DNA from: an uncultured Nocardioides sp.
GTDB lineage: Bacteria; Actinomycetota; Actinomycetes; Propionibacteriales; Nocardioidaceae
Direction: 5' to 3'
Length of the DNA stretch: 64,000 nt
Assembly: GCA_902805885.1 (NCBI GenBank)
Contig: CADCUM010000088.1
Span: forward strand, 19,606 to 83,605
Below, piece after piece: positions 27,662-39,502 of this stretch (position 1 is the stretch's first letter; each line of letters starts with the position of its first letter). The translations under genes were made by a program, and so were the position numbers. Under the pieces are notes generated by a model. That model saw only the letters and a list, made by a program, of their open reading frames with translations. It was not told the DNA's origin and did not search any database.

Positions 27662-28138
27662 CTACCTCGACAACGGAGTGCCGCACACGTCGAGCGCGTG
27701 CTGCTCGACGCGGGCCATCGCGGCCACCGTCTCCTCGCTCCCCAGCTCGCGCGCGGCGCGCTCGATGGCCGCGAGGTCCTCCTCGGGGAGGTCGGTGGGC
27801 GGGTCGGCGGCGTCGTACTCCTCCGGATCGACCCCCGTCTCCTCGAGGACGGCCTGCAGGCCCTCGAGGGACTCCACGACGCGGTCCCAGTCGGCGTCGA
27901 TGTCCCGGGGCGCGTCCTGCGCCAGCTCGCGGTAGGGCGGCAGCGCCTCCAGCAACGAACCGGGGTCCTCCGCAGCGGCGATCTCGCTCAGCGTCTCCTG
28001 CTGGTCAGCCACCGTCTCGCAGTAGTCGGCCTGCGGCTCCGGCACGGCCTCGGGGTCGCGCGAGCACGCGGAGCCCACCGAGACGGCCAGGAGCAGCGCC
28101 GGGGCCGACCGGAGCACCCGGGACCGTCGGGAGCTCAC
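27662..28138 (-). CDS. Probable lipoprotein, function unknown
   Basis: A 158-aa protein with a short basic N-terminus, a hydrophobic stretch (APALLLAVSVGSAC) and Cys25 as the likely lipidation site, although Gly at the -3 position is not ideal for a lipobox. The mature part is acidic, helical and probably a two-helix bundle (QADYCETVADQQETL; AAIERAARELGSEE). GTG 28138 overlaps the pyrF stop (GTGA), tying it to the pyr operon. No function is recognised. Confidence 0.7.
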   Translation of the reverse strand: MSSRRSRVLRSAPALLLAVSVGSACSRDPEAVPEPQADYCETVADQQETLSEIAAAEDPGSLLEALPPYRELAQDAPRDIDADWDRVVESLEGLQAVLEETGVDPEEYDAADPPTDLPEEDLAAIERAARELGSEETVAAMARVEQHALDVCGTPLSR

Positions 28139-28962
28139 GCGTCCAGCCCGGCGACCGCGTCGACCACCCGGCGGGCCGCGTCCGCCAGGGCCCGGGGGTC
28201 GGGGCCGGCCCGGAGCACGTCGCGGCTGGAGCTGGGGAGCACGAGGCGTACGGCGGCGCCGAAGATGCGCCGCAGGTCCGCCACGGTGCCTCCCTGCGCG
28301 CCGTACCCGGGCACGAGCAGCGGTCCGTTGACCTCGAGGTCCTCGACGGTCCCGCCGATGGTGGCGCCGACCACCGCGCCGAACGAGCCCATCGGCTCCG
28401 CACCCTCGTTGAGCCGGCGCAGGTGGTCCAGGACGGTGCCCGCCACGGTGCCGCCGTCGGTCCGCGCGTGCTGGACCTCGGGCCCCTCCTTGTTGGAGGT
28501 CAGCGCCAGGACGAAGAGCCCCGCGCCGTGCGTCCGTGCGGCGTCCACCATCGGCTGCAGGCTGCCGAACCCGAGGTAGGGGCTCACCGTCACGGCGTCG
28601 CTGGCCAGCGGGCTCCGCGGGTCGAGGTAGGCGTCGGCGTAGGCCTGGCTGGTGGAGCCGATGTCGCCGCGCTTGACGTCGAGCAGCACCAGCGCGCCGG
28701 CTGCGCGCGACTCGGCGACCACCCGCTCGAGCACCGCGACCCCGCGGCTGCCGAACCGCTCGAAGAAGGCGCTCTGCGGCTTCACGACGGCGACGACCGG
28801 GGCGACGGCCTCGACGACGGTGAGCGCGAACGCCTCCAGGCCCGCCACGTCGTCGGCCAGTCCCCACTCGGCCAGCAGGGCGGCGTGGGGGTCGACGCCG
28901 ACGCAGAACCGGCCGCGGTCGGCGGTGGCGGCAGCCAGGCGGGCGCCGAAGGTGGTGGTCAT
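28135..28962 (-). CDS. pyrF: Orotidine 5'-phosphate decarboxylase (long type)
   Basis: A 275-aa enzyme making UMP, of the type 2 (longer) PyrF family. FCVGVDPHAALLAEWG, VKPQSAFFERFG, LLDVKRGDIGSTSQAYA (the catalytic Lys-Asp pair) and LVPGYGAQGGTVADL are clear. The ATG overlaps the stop of the upstream DHODH-like gene (ATGA). Confidence 0.96.
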   Translation of the reverse strand: MTTTFGARLAAATADRGRFCVGVDPHAALLAEWGLADDVAGLEAFALTVVEAVAPVVAVVKPQSAFFERFGSRGVAVLERVVAESRAAGALVLLDVKRGDIGSTSQAYADAYLDPRSPLASDAVTVSPYLGFGSLQPMVDAARTHGAGLFVLALTSNKEGPEVQHARTDGGTVAGTVLDHLRRLNEGAEPMGSFGAVVGATIGGTVEDLEVNGPLLVPGYGAQGGTVADLRRIFGAAVRLVLPSSSRDVLRAGPDPRALADAARRVVDAVAGLDA

Positions 28963-29798
28963 GGGCCCTCCTGGGCTGGGGTCAGCTGAACCCTCAGGCG
29001 GGACAGCGTGGTGGGGTCGTGCAGCAGGGCGGTGCCGACCTGGACGGAGACGGCACCGGCGTCGAGGAACATCCTGGCCGTGGCGAGGTCGCGGACGCCG
29101 CCGCACGCGACCACCGGCACCTCCGGCAGCGCGGCGGTCACCGCGGCCACGCACCGGAGCGCGACGGGAGCCACCGCCGGTCCGCTGAGCCCGCCGGGAC
29201 GTCCGTCCGGCATCGCGGCGGGCACGGCGTTGCCGACCGTGACCGCGCTGGCCCCCGCCTCGTGGCACGAGCGCGCCGACTCCACCACGCGGGACACGTC
29301 GGGCCGCAGCTTGGCCAGCACGGGCCGGTCGGTCGGGAACTCGCGCCGGACCGCGGCCACGACGCTGGCGGCGTGGTAGGCCTCCCGGACCTCGAACAGG
29401 CCTGCGCCGACCTCGTCGGGAGCCCCCACGTTCACCTCCAGCCCGGCCACGCCGGGGGCCCGGCTCAGCCGGCGGGCGAGGTCGGCGTACTCCCCCAGCG
29501 TCGCGCCGGCGATCGACACGTGGACGCGGACACCCGCACGGACCAGCCACGGCAGCTCGATGGCGAGGAAGTGCTCGAGCCCCGGGTTGGGCAGCCCCAC
29601 GGCGTTCACGATGCCGCCGGGCACCTCGACCACGCGCGGGGAGGCACCGCCGGCTCGGGGGTCGAGCGTGATGGACCGGGTCACCAGGTCCAGGCCCTCG
29701 AGGTCGACGTACGGCGCCAGCTCGCGCCCGGTGCCGCCGCACCCCGAGGCCACCATGACCGGGCCGGGGACCCGCGCGCCCGTCCGCGGTCTGCTCAC
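28959..29798 (-). CDS. Class-1-type dihydroorotate dehydrogenase homologue lacking the catalytic Cys
   Basis: A 279-aa FMN-barrel protein similar to PyrD class 1B: PVMVASGCGGTG, SITLDPRAGGASPRVVE, IVNAVGLPNPGLEHFL and VPVVACGGVRDLATA. In class 1 enzymes the loop is NxSCPN with Cys as base; here it reads LEVNVGAPDEVGAG, so the base position is Ala126 and the neighbouring Asn is Asp. Lys in the KSITL-like strand is Arg41. It is adjacent to and overlaps pyrK by 4 bp, and a complete class 2 PyrD is encoded next. It may act on another substrate or be non-catalytic for dihydroorotate. GTG 29798 start. Confidence 0.85.
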   Translation of the reverse strand: MSRPRTGARVPGPVMVASGCGGTGRELAPYVDLEGLDLVTRSITLDPRAGGASPRVVEVPGGIVNAVGLPNPGLEHFLAIELPWLVRAGVRVHVSIAGATLGEYADLARRLSRAPGVAGLEVNVGAPDEVGAGLFEVREAYHAASVVAAVRREFPTDRPVLAKLRPDVSRVVESARSCHEAGASAVTVGNAVPAAMPDGRPGGLSGPAVAPVALRCVAAVTAALPEVPVVACGGVRDLATARMFLDAGAVSVQVGTALLHDPTTLSRLRVQLTPAQEGP

Positions 29799-30604
29799 AG
29801 CTCCGCCCACCGCACGCGGTCGCCCCGCACCACCGGACCCTCGGTGCAGGCGCGGACGACGCGCGCGACGCCGTCCTCCCCCAGCACGGGGAGCGGGCAG
29901 CCGTGGCAGAGCCCGGTGCCGCACGGCGTGGGGACCTCGAGGGCGACCTGGCTCCACGCCCCGGCCTGCTCGGCCGCGACGGCCACGGCGCGGACGACCT
30001 CGGTGGCCCCGGCGGCGTAGACGACGTCGGCGCCGCTGCGCTCGACGAGCTCGCCGATGGTGCCGGGCACGGTGCCGCGCCGGCCCACGGAGCCGTCGGC
30101 GGTGAGCACGGTGACGGCGCGCACCGACCGGCGCGCCTCCAGGGCCGACAGCAGGTGCGCCTCGTCTGGTGCGGAGACGACCAGCGAGACCGTCGAGCCC
30201 CGCTCGCGGAGCCGCTCCGCGAGCGGGAAGAGGGGCGCGACGCCGTACCCGTCACCGACGAGCAGGCAGGACACCGGCTCCTTGGGCAGGGCGAACGGCC
30301 GGCCGAGGGGCCCGGTGAGCGGGACGCGCGCCCCGACCGGCATCGCGGCGAGCCGCCGGGTGCCCTCGCCCCGCGGCTCGATCACGACGTCGAGGGTGGG
30401 CCCGTAGGCGCCGACCTGGCGCACCCGGTGGACCCAGAGGGAGCGGCGGACGGTCCGGTCCTGGACGGAGAGGGCGACGAAGCTCCCCGCGCGGAACCGC
30501 TCGGGCACCCCGGGCGCCGCCAGGGTGAGGTGGCGGTAGGCACCCACCTTCTTGGTGGCGACGACCTCGGCGTCGACGTGCACCGGCCCGCGAGGCTCGC
30601 TCAC
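29795..30604 (-). CDS. pyrK: PyrK-like electron transfer subunit (FAD, 2Fe-2S)
   Basis: A 269-aa ferredoxin-reductase-type protein as in PyrK. The FAD barrel has RFRAGSFVALSVQDRTVRRSL; the NAD-binding half begins LLVGDGYGVAPLFPLAERL; the C-terminal iron-sulfur motif CGTGLCHGCPL then VVRACTEG keeps the C-x4-C-x2-C...C spacing. In class 1B enzymes it passes electrons from dihydroorotate to NAD. Its partner here lacks the catalytic Cys, so the physiological couple is open. Confidence 0.88.
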   Translation of the reverse strand: MSEPRGPVHVDAEVVATKKVGAYRHLTLAAPGVPERFRAGSFVALSVQDRTVRRSLWVHRVRQVGAYGPTLDVVIEPRGEGTRRLAAMPVGARVPLTGPLGRPFALPKEPVSCLLVGDGYGVAPLFPLAERLRERGSTVSLVVSAPDEAHLLSALEARRSVRAVTVLTADGSVGRRGTVPGTIGELVERSGADVVYAAGATEVVRAVAVAAEQAGAWSQVALEVPTPCGTGLCHGCPLPVLGEDGVARVVRACTEGPVVRGDRVRWAEL

Positions 30605-30610
30605 GTGTCC

Positions 30611-31695
30611 TCACCCACCCTGCGCGAGCCCCCGGACGATGCGACGAGGCCACAGCGGACCGCCGTAGACGAACGCGGTGTAGGCCTGCACCAGGTCGGC
30701 GCCGGCGGAGATCCGCCGGCGGGCGTCCTCGGCGGTGGTGATGCCGCCGACCCCGACCAGCGCGAGGTCACGACCGACCCGCCCCCGCAGCATGCGCAGC
30801 ACCTCCTCGGAGCGGGCCGTGAGCGGACGTCCGCTGAGGCCACCCGCCCCGATCTCGGCGACCGTCTCGGGCGGCGTCGCGAGGCCGTCCCGGCCGATGG
30901 TGGTGTTGGTCGCGATGATGCCGTCGAGGTCGGTCGCCCGCGCGAGGTCCGCCACCGCGAGCACGTCCTCGTCGCTGAGGTCCGGAGCGATCTTGACCAG
31001 CAGCGGCACGCGACGGTGCGGTGAGACCTCGTCGGCGCGCCGGCGTACGGCGTCCAGCAGGGGCTGCAGCTTCTCGACCGCCTGCAGGTCCCGCAGCCCC
31101 GGGGTGTTGGGCGACGAGACGTTGACCACGAGGTAGTCGGCGTGCGGCGCGAGCAGCCCGGTGGACTTCTCGTAGTCGCGGACCGCGTCGTCCTCCGCGA
31201 CGACCTTGGTCTTGCCGATGTTGACGCCGAGGATCGGGGCGGGGGCGCCGGTCGAGGCCGTGAAGCCGTTGCGACTAGCGGCCCGCCGGTGGCGGTCCTG
31301 GTGGCCCGAGCGCCAGGCGGTCAGCCGCTGCGCGACCACCTCGGCCCCGTCGTTGTTGAAGCCCATCCGGTTGACGATCGCCCGGTCCTGCGGCAGCCGG
31401 AACAGCCGCGGCGCGGGGTTGCCGGGCTGGGCCTCGCCGGTGACGGTGCCCACCTCGACGTGCCCGAAGCCCAGCGCGGCGAGCCCGTCGATGCCGACCG
31501 CGTTCTTGTCGAAGCCGGCGGCGAGCCCGAGGGGGTGCGGGAAGGTGATGCCGAGGACCTGGACCGGCAGCGACGGCACGGACACCAGCCGCCCGGTCGC
31601 CGGCCGTCCCGCGCGGATCGCACGGAACGCGGCGTGGTGGGCGCGCTCGGGGTCGACCCGGGTGAGGACCCGGTCGAAGACGACGTCGTAGGCCG

Positions 31696-31699
<4 letters not shown>
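30611..31699 (-). CDS. pyrD: Dihydroorotate dehydrogenase, class 2 (quinone)
   Basis: A 362-aa membrane-associated FMN enzyme oxidising dihydroorotate with quinones. The amphipathic N-terminal segment ([20 protein letters not shown]) is followed by [53 protein letters not shown], and [14 protein letters not shown], whose Ser is the class 2 base. A ~20-residue Arg/Ser-rich insertion (about residues 130-150) precedes ILGVNIG. GTG 31699 overlaps the carB stop. Confidence 0.95.
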
Positions 31700-35088
<3,389 letters not shown>

Positions 35089-35089
35089 C

Positions 35090-36283
35090 TCAGGCGCCCT
35101 TCCTCTCGGTCATCAGGTCCACGAAGCGGTCGAAGAGGTACGCCGCGTCGTGCGGGCCCGCGGCCGACTCGGGGTGGTACTGCACGCTGAAGCTCAGCAG
35201 GTCGCCCGCGTCGTCGCGCAGCTCGAGCCCCTCGACGACGTCGTCGTTGAGGCAGACGTGGGAGACCACGGCCTCGCCGTACGGCGTGGTGGTGCCCCCC
35301 TCCAGCGGCGCGTCCACCGCGAACCCGTGGTTGTGGGCCGTCACCTCGACCTTGCCCGTGGTGCGGTCCATCACCGGCTGGTTGATGCCGCGGTGGCCGT
35401 ACTTCAGCTTGTAGGTGTCGAACCCGAGCGCGCGACCGAACAGCTGGTTGCCGAAGCAGATGCCGAAGTAGGGCAGACCGCGGCCGAGCGCCTCGCGGAG
35501 CAGCTCGACCTGGTGGGTCGTCGCTGCCGGGTCGCCGGGACCGTTGGAGAAGAACAGGCCGTCCGGCGAGACCGCTAGCACGTCGTCGATCGTCGACGTG
35601 GCCGGCAGCACGTGCACCTCGACGCCGCGCTCGCTCATCATCCGAGGCGTGTTGGCCTTGATGCCGAGGTCGACGGCCGCGACGGTGAGCCGACGCTCCC
35701 CCGCGGCCGGCACGACGTACGGCGTCACGGTGGTCACGGCGCTGCTCAGCTCGGCACCGGCCATCTCCGCAGATCCGCGCACGCGCTCCAGCAGCCGCTC
35801 CGGGTCGGTCTCGGTGGTGGAGATCCCGACGCGCATCGCACCCCGCTCGCGCAGGTGGCGCGTCAGGGCCCGGGTGTCGACACCGGAGATGCCGACGACG
35901 CCGTGGTCGCGCAGGGAGTCGTCGAGGGTGCGGGTGCTGCGCCAGCTCGACGGCACCCGGGCGGGATCGCGGACGACGTAGCCCGCCACCCAGATGCGGG
36001 AGGACTCGGGGTCCTCGTCGTTCATGCCCGTGTTGCCGACGTGCGGGGCCGTCATCACGACGACCTGGCGGTGGTAGCTGGGGTCGGTGAGCGTCTCCTG
36101 GTAGCCGGTCATCCCGGTGGAGAACACCGCCTCGCCGAAGGTCTCGCCCTCGGCACCGAAGGCCTCACCGCGGAAGGTGCGCCCGTCCTCGAGGACCAGG
36201 AGCGCTGGAGCGGGGGGATGCTGGACCGGCAGCTGTCGAGCAGGCAGGTTCTGGACAGGCAGTTTTTGGACAGGCGATGCCAC
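35090..36283 (-). CDS. carA: Carbamoyl phosphate synthase small chain with a repeated N-terminal extension
   Basis: A 397-aa glutaminase subunit. The normal fold starts at [17 protein letters not shown] (about residue 29); [16 protein letters not shown], the nucleophile [10 protein letters not shown] and [10 protein letters not shown] follow. GTG 36283 is fixed by AAGGAGG 6 nt upstream. Before the fold lie about 28 residues made of five-residue units ([20 protein letters not shown]) not found in usual CarA. It heads carA-carB-pyrD-pyrK-pyrD-like-pyrF under a PyrR-type RNA hairpin. Confidence 0.96.
   Translation of the reverse strand: MASPVQKLPVQNLPARQLPVQHPPAPALLVLEDGRTFRGEAFGAEGETFGEAVFSTGMTGYQETLTDPSYHRQVVVMTAPHVGNTGMNDEDPESSRIWVAGYVVRDPARVPSSWRSTRTLDDSLRDHGVVGISGVDTRALTRHLRERGAMRVGISTTETDPERLLERVRGSAEMAGAELSSAVTTVTPYVVPAAGERRLTVAAVDLGIKANTPRMMSERGVEVHVLPATSTIDDVLAVSPDGLFFSNGPGDPAATTHQVELLREALGRGLPYFGICFGNQLFGRALGFDTYKLKYGHRGINQPVMDRTTGKVEVTAHNHGFAVDAPLEGGTTTPYGEAVVSHVCLNDDVVEGLELRDDAGDLLSFSVQYHPESAAGPHDAAYLFDRFVDLMTERKGA
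36215..36274 (-). repeat. Four 15-bp tandem units at the 5' end of carA
   Basis: Four consecutive 15-bp units (36260-36274, 36245-36259, 36230-36244, 36215-36229), each CC-G-TCCA...CTG-like, encode [15 protein letters not shown] and PVQHP. They start three codons after the carA start codon. Confidence 0.75.
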
Positions 36284-36349
36284 GCCGTACCTCCTTCTCC
36301 GCCTCACGGGACGGATCGTTAAAGGATGTTCGAGCCGTCGCCGACCCTA
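36284..36349 (-). promoter_or_regulatory. carA promoter and PyrR-type leader hairpin
   Basis: Reading the minus strand: -10 TAGGGT (36349-36344), CATCCTTT (36328-36321), the PyrR loop GTCCCGTGAGGC (36312-36301) and GAAGGAGG (36297-36290). CATCCTTT can pair with GAAGGAGG, burying the Shine-Dalgarno of carA. The loop matches the known PyrR recognition sequence (GUCC-N-G-N-GAGGC). From 36290 to 36329 it equals the pyrR leader with one mismatch. PyrR with UMP should repress translation, as described for Mycobacterium smegmatis. Confidence 0.8.
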
Positions 36350-36444
36350 TCAGCGCGGACGCCCGGCCCCGGCACGCGCGACACCCTGCGGACGGCTCGG
36401 CGGCGTCACCGACTCTCCCCACCCGTCCCGGCTTCCGGGTCGAG

Positions 36445-36784
36445 ATGGCCCTGGCGCGCCCGCCCTGGTACGGCGTCCAGGTCGTTGCCGCCCTCGCCGA
36501 CCTGTGCTCGGCGGCCGGGGTCGGGTGGGACGCCGCGGCGGGGCGTCCTGCACCTCCTCGACCGGGAGGACCTCCGCGCCGTGGTGGGTCACCTCATGGA
36601 GCCCGTGTCGGGTGAGGGGTCCTGGGTCGGCCAGCTGATCGACGTCGAGCACGACGAGGACGTGATCGACGCGACGAGGACGTTGCTCGCAGGCGGCGCC
36701 GGTGCCGTGATCGACCTCACCGCCACCGCCCTGGACGACGGCCAGAACATCCGTGCGGAGCGCCCGACCGTCCGTGCGACCTGA
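36445..36784 (+). pseudogene. Possible frameshifted gene remnant
   Basis: The stretch 36350-36854 between carA and the first DUF3060 gene has no intact gene. One frame from ATG 36445 reads MALARPPWYGVQVVAALADL and then degrades; another frame from about 36545 reads VLHLLDREDLRAVVGHLMEP and runs to a stop at 36784. One inserted base near 36544 would join them into about 112 residues. No family is recognised, so this could also be ordinary non-coding sequence. Confidence 0.3.
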
Positions 36785-36854
36785 GCCGGACGCCCGGACT
36801 GGACCAGTCCCGCGCCGGGTTTCCCCGCCGGTCCCCGCGGGCAGGAGGGTGCCC

Positions 36855-37514
36855 ATGAACGCTGTGTCGCGCCCTCTGTCCCGCACGCTCGCCCGTGTCG
36901 TCACCGCCACGTCGCTCGCCGCCTCGGCGGCCGTCCTCGGCGCTTCTGCGCCGGCGCACGCCGAGGTGGTCATCGACTGCGCCGGCGGCGCCGTCACGGT
37001 GGGCCAGAGCCACGACGTCGTCACTGTGACCGGCACGTGCACCGACGTCGCGGTGACGGGCAGCGGCTCCGTGGTCACGGTCCCGGCCGCGACCACCCTG
37101 TCCCTCACGGGCGACGACCTCGACGTGAGCGCAGGTGCCGTGAGCGGCGCGATGAGCGTGGGCGGGGACAACAACACCGTGACGGCGCCGTCGGCCGGGA
37201 GCCTGTCGGTGACGGGTCCCAACACGTCAGTTGTGTTCTCGGGCGACGTCGACACCGCGACGGTCACCACCACGAACGTCTCGCTGAAGGCGGGACGCCT
37301 GGGGCGGCTCTCGGTGCAGGGGCGCAACAACTCGGTCAGGGCCACGTCCGGCACGAAGCTCGTCGTCAACGGGCAGAACAACGCCGCTCGCTACGCCAGG
37401 CTCGGCTCGGTCGAGGTGGACGGCAGGAACAACTCCGTACGCGTGACCAAGGGCCGCACCAAGGTCGCGGTGCGCGGCCAGAACAACGCGATCACCGTGC
37501 ACCAGCGCATCTGA
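36855..37514 (+). CDS. Secreted DUF3060-type repeat protein
   Basis: A 219-aa exported protein. The ATG has GGAGG upstream; the signal peptide ends at APAHA-EV. The mature part is short beta-strand repeats with NN-T/S-V turns (GDNNTVTAPS, GRNNSVRATS, GQNNAARYA, GRNNSVRVT, GQNNAITVH), which suggests a beta-solenoid. One Cys pair occurs near the mature N-terminus. DUF3060 proteins are known from actinobacteria and have no assigned role. A second member is encoded at 38840-39490. Confidence 0.8.
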   Translation: MNAVSRPLSRTLARVVTATSLAASAAVLGASAPAHAEVVIDCAGGAVTVGQSHDVVTVTGTCTDVAVTGSGSVVTVPAATTLSLTGDDLDVSAGAVSGAMSVGGDNNTVTAPSAGSLSVTGPNTSVVFSGDVDTATVTTTNVSLKAGRLGRLSVQGRNNSVRATSGTKLVVNGQNNAARYARLGSVEVDGRNNSVRVTKGRTKVAVRGQNNAITVHQRI

Positions 37515-37571
37515 CAGCGGCGGCGTGACAGCGCCGCGGCTGATGGCAGCGCTCCTGGAGCCAGCGGAGGT

Positions 37572-37596
37572 CCACCTCGTGCCCGGGGCGAGGTGG
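37572..37596. terminator. Hairpin between convergent DUF3060 and VOC genes
   Basis: CCACCTCG (37572-37579) and CGAGGTGG (37589-37596) form an 8-bp stem between the 3' ends of the two convergent genes. A second GC-rich inverted repeat lies at about 37517-37541. No T-tract on either strand. Confidence 0.35.
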
Positions 37597-37606
37597 GCCG
37601 CGCCGC

Positions 37607-38014
37607 TCAGGCGACGAAGATGCAGAACGGGTGCCCCTCGGGGTCCGCGAAGACGTAGAGCGGCTCGTGCTCGTCGTCCGTGCGGTCGAGGAGGACGCCG
37701 GCACCCAGCGCCAGCGCGCGGTCACGTTGTCGCGCGAGCTCCTCGACGCTGTCGACGGTGAGGTCGAGGTGCAGCTGCATGGGCACGTCCGGGCTCGGCC
37801 AGGTGGTGCGCGGCTGCTCGGCGACCTCCTGGAACGCCAGGCAGCGCCGGCCGTCAGGGTGGAGCAGGACGAGCCAGTCGAGGTCGTCGTCGCCCTCCGG
37901 GACCTCGTCGCCCGGCCGGTAGACCAGGCCGAGCAGCTCTCGCCAGAACTCGGCCTCCCGCCGTACGTCGACGGCGTCGAGGACCGTGTGCAGCAGCTGC
38001 GGGTGCGTGCCCAT
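37607..38014 (-). CDS. VOC family protein (glyoxalase/bleomycin-resistance fold)
   Basis: A 135-aa single VOC-superfamily protein. HTVLDAVDVRREAEFWRELLG starts the first beta-alpha-beta module; MQLHLDLTVDSVEELARQ starts the second; FADPEGHPFCIFVA is the usual closing strand with the Glu/His metal region. The substrate is unknown. TAGGGT ends 6 nt before its ATG, a leaderless arrangement sharing bases with the divergent promoter of the next gene. Confidence 0.85.
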   Translation of the reverse strand: MGTHPQLLHTVLDAVDVRREAEFWRELLGLVYRPGDEVPEGDDDLDWLVLLHPDGRRCLAFQEVAEQPRTTWPSPDVPMQLHLDLTVDSVEELARQRDRALALGAGVLLDRTDDEHEPLYVFADPEGHPFCIFVA

Positions 38015-38020
38015 GAGCCG

Positions 38021-38030
38021 ACCCTACGAT
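38021..38030. promoter_or_regulatory. Overlapping divergent leaderless -10 boxes
   Basis: ACCCTACGAT reads TAGGGT on the minus strand (38026-38021) and TACGAT on the plus strand (38025-38030). Each ends exactly 6 nt before its ATG (38014 and 38037). The two boxes share the central TA. Confidence 0.55.
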
Positions 38031-38036
38031 CTGCGC

Positions 38037-38753
38037 ATGGTCGCCTGGATCCAGCTCTTCCTCGACACGCCCGCGGAGTCCTACGACGACGCCGTCCGGT
38101 TCTGGTCGGCCGTGACCGGGTGGGAGCCCTCACCGCCGCGCGGGGAGGTCGGCCAGTTCCTCACCCTCCTGCCGCCGGCAGGGCCGTCGTACGTCAAGCT
38201 GCAGGCCGTCGACGGGCCCCCGCGGGTGCACCTCGACCTCGACTCGGACGACCGGGGGGCAGCGCTGGCGGCGTCACTCGAGCTGGGAGCGTCCCCCGCG
38301 TGGACCTACGAGAGCGTCCCGGTGATGCGCTCCCCCGGCGGCCTGCTGTTCTGCCACACCCTCTCCGAGGGCCCTCCAGCCGGCGCCGCCGTGCTGACCC
38401 GGGACGGCTCGACGATCCTCGACCAGGTCTGCATCGACATCCCCGCCGGGCACTGGGAGCAGGAGGTCGAGTTCTGGCGCGACCTCACGGGCCGCGAGCT
38501 CGAGGCGGCCACGCTGCCGCAGTTCACCAGGCTGCCGTCGGCCGGCGGTCTGCGCATCCTGCTGCAGCGGCTCGACGAGCCCGACGGCACCGTGCGCGCC
38601 CACCCCGACCTGGCCAGCGCGGACCGGGAGGCCGACACCCGACGGCACGTCGCGCTGGGGGCTGCGCTCGTCGACGTGCTCGACCGGTGGACGGTGCTGG
38701 TCGCGCCGGGTGGGCAGGTCTACTGCCTGACCGACCGCGACCCGTGTGGGTGA
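38037..38753 (+). CDS. Double-domain VOC family protein
   Basis: A 238-aa protein with two VOC domains: the first from AWIQLFLDTPAESYDDAVRF to PGGLLFCHTL, the second from STILDQVCIDIPAGHWEQEV to PGGQVYCLTDRDPCG. RVHLDLDSDD and RAHPDLASAD are the paired HLDL-like strands. Resembles antibiotic-resistance/glyoxalase relatives, but nothing identifies a substrate. Divergent from the VOC gene at 37607. Confidence 0.82.
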   Translation: MVAWIQLFLDTPAESYDDAVRFWSAVTGWEPSPPRGEVGQFLTLLPPAGPSYVKLQAVDGPPRVHLDLDSDDRGAALAASLELGASPAWTYESVPVMRSPGGLLFCHTLSEGPPAGAAVLTRDGSTILDQVCIDIPAGHWEQEVEFWRDLTGRELEAATLPQFTRLPSAGGLRILLQRLDEPDGTVRAHPDLASADREADTRRHVALGAALVDVLDRWTVLVAPGGQVYCLTDRDPCG

Positions 38754-38791
38754 CGTCACGCCTCTCCATCGCGACATACTCCTGGTCTGTC

Positions 38792-38808
38792 TCGTACTGT
38801 CAGTACGA
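38792..38808. promoter_or_regulatory. Palindrome upstream of the second DUF3060 gene
   Basis: TCGTACTGTCAGTACGA has perfect 7-bp arms around 3 nt and lies 32 nt before the GTG at 38840. TACTGT inside it could be a -10. Possible repressor operator. Confidence 0.4.
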
Positions 38809-38839
38809 AAGTGAACACCCGTACTCCAGGAGGCACCCC

Positions 38840-39490
38840 GTGCGTCGCACCCCGTCCGCCCTCCTGCCTGCGCTCACGGCGCTGGCAGCCACGACCCTCG
38901 TCGCCGAGCCCGCGGCCGCCGTCCCGATCACCGTGCCGGTGACGTGTGGGACGACGCCCGGCCACGAGACGGTCCTCGCCTGGGACGACACGACCTACGA
39001 GGTCAGCGGCACCTGCGGCGTCGTCCGGGTCACGGGCGACCGGGTCATCGTCCGGATGTCGACGGCCCGCCGCCTGGTCGTCGACGGGACCGACGTCTCC
39101 GTGGAGAGCAAGCCGCTCGCCGCCCTCGAGATCTCCGGTGCGAGCAGCACGGTCGCTGCCACCTCCGTCAAGGAGCTCACCCTCGGCGGCGCCGGGTCGA
39201 CGGTGTCGGTCACCGGACTCCTCGAGGGCGCCACCGTCGTCGCGCCCGACGCCGTGCTGAGCGCCGAGACCGTCCACACCCTGCGGCTGGGCTCCAGTGC
39301 CGCTCAGGTGCGCGCCGGCAGGGCGTACGACGTCGACGTGTCGGGCGATGGCAACAGCGTGGCGCTGCGCAAGGCCGGCGAGGTCGTCCTGACCGGTGCG
39401 CGCAACTCCGTGACCGTCGAGCGCGGACGCACGACGGTGCGCGACCGCGGGGTGGACAACACCGTGCAGGTCCACCGCCGCCGCCGCTGA
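38840..39490 (+). CDS. Second secreted DUF3060-like repeat protein
   Basis: A 216-aa exported protein; GTG 38840 has AGGAGG 6 nt upstream and a signal peptide ending EPAAA-VP. The mature part has two early Cys and short beta repeats like the protein at 36855 (GDGNSVALRK, GARNSVTVERG, GVDNTVQVHRR). Both proteins end in a basic ...V-H-R/Q segment. Convergent with pyrC, whose stop is 12 bp away. Confidence 0.72.
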   Translation: MRRTPSALLPALTALAATTLVAEPAAAVPITVPVTCGTTPGHETVLAWDDTTYEVSGTCGVVRVTGDRVIVRMSTARRLVVDGTDVSVESKPLAALEISGASSTVAATSVKELTLGGAGSTVSVTGLLEGATVVAPDAVLSAETVHTLRLGSSAAQVRAGRAYDVDVSGDGNSVALRKAGEVVLTGARNSVTVERGRTTVRDRGVDNTVQVHRRRR

Positions 39491-39502
39491 CCCGGGGGCC
39501 CC

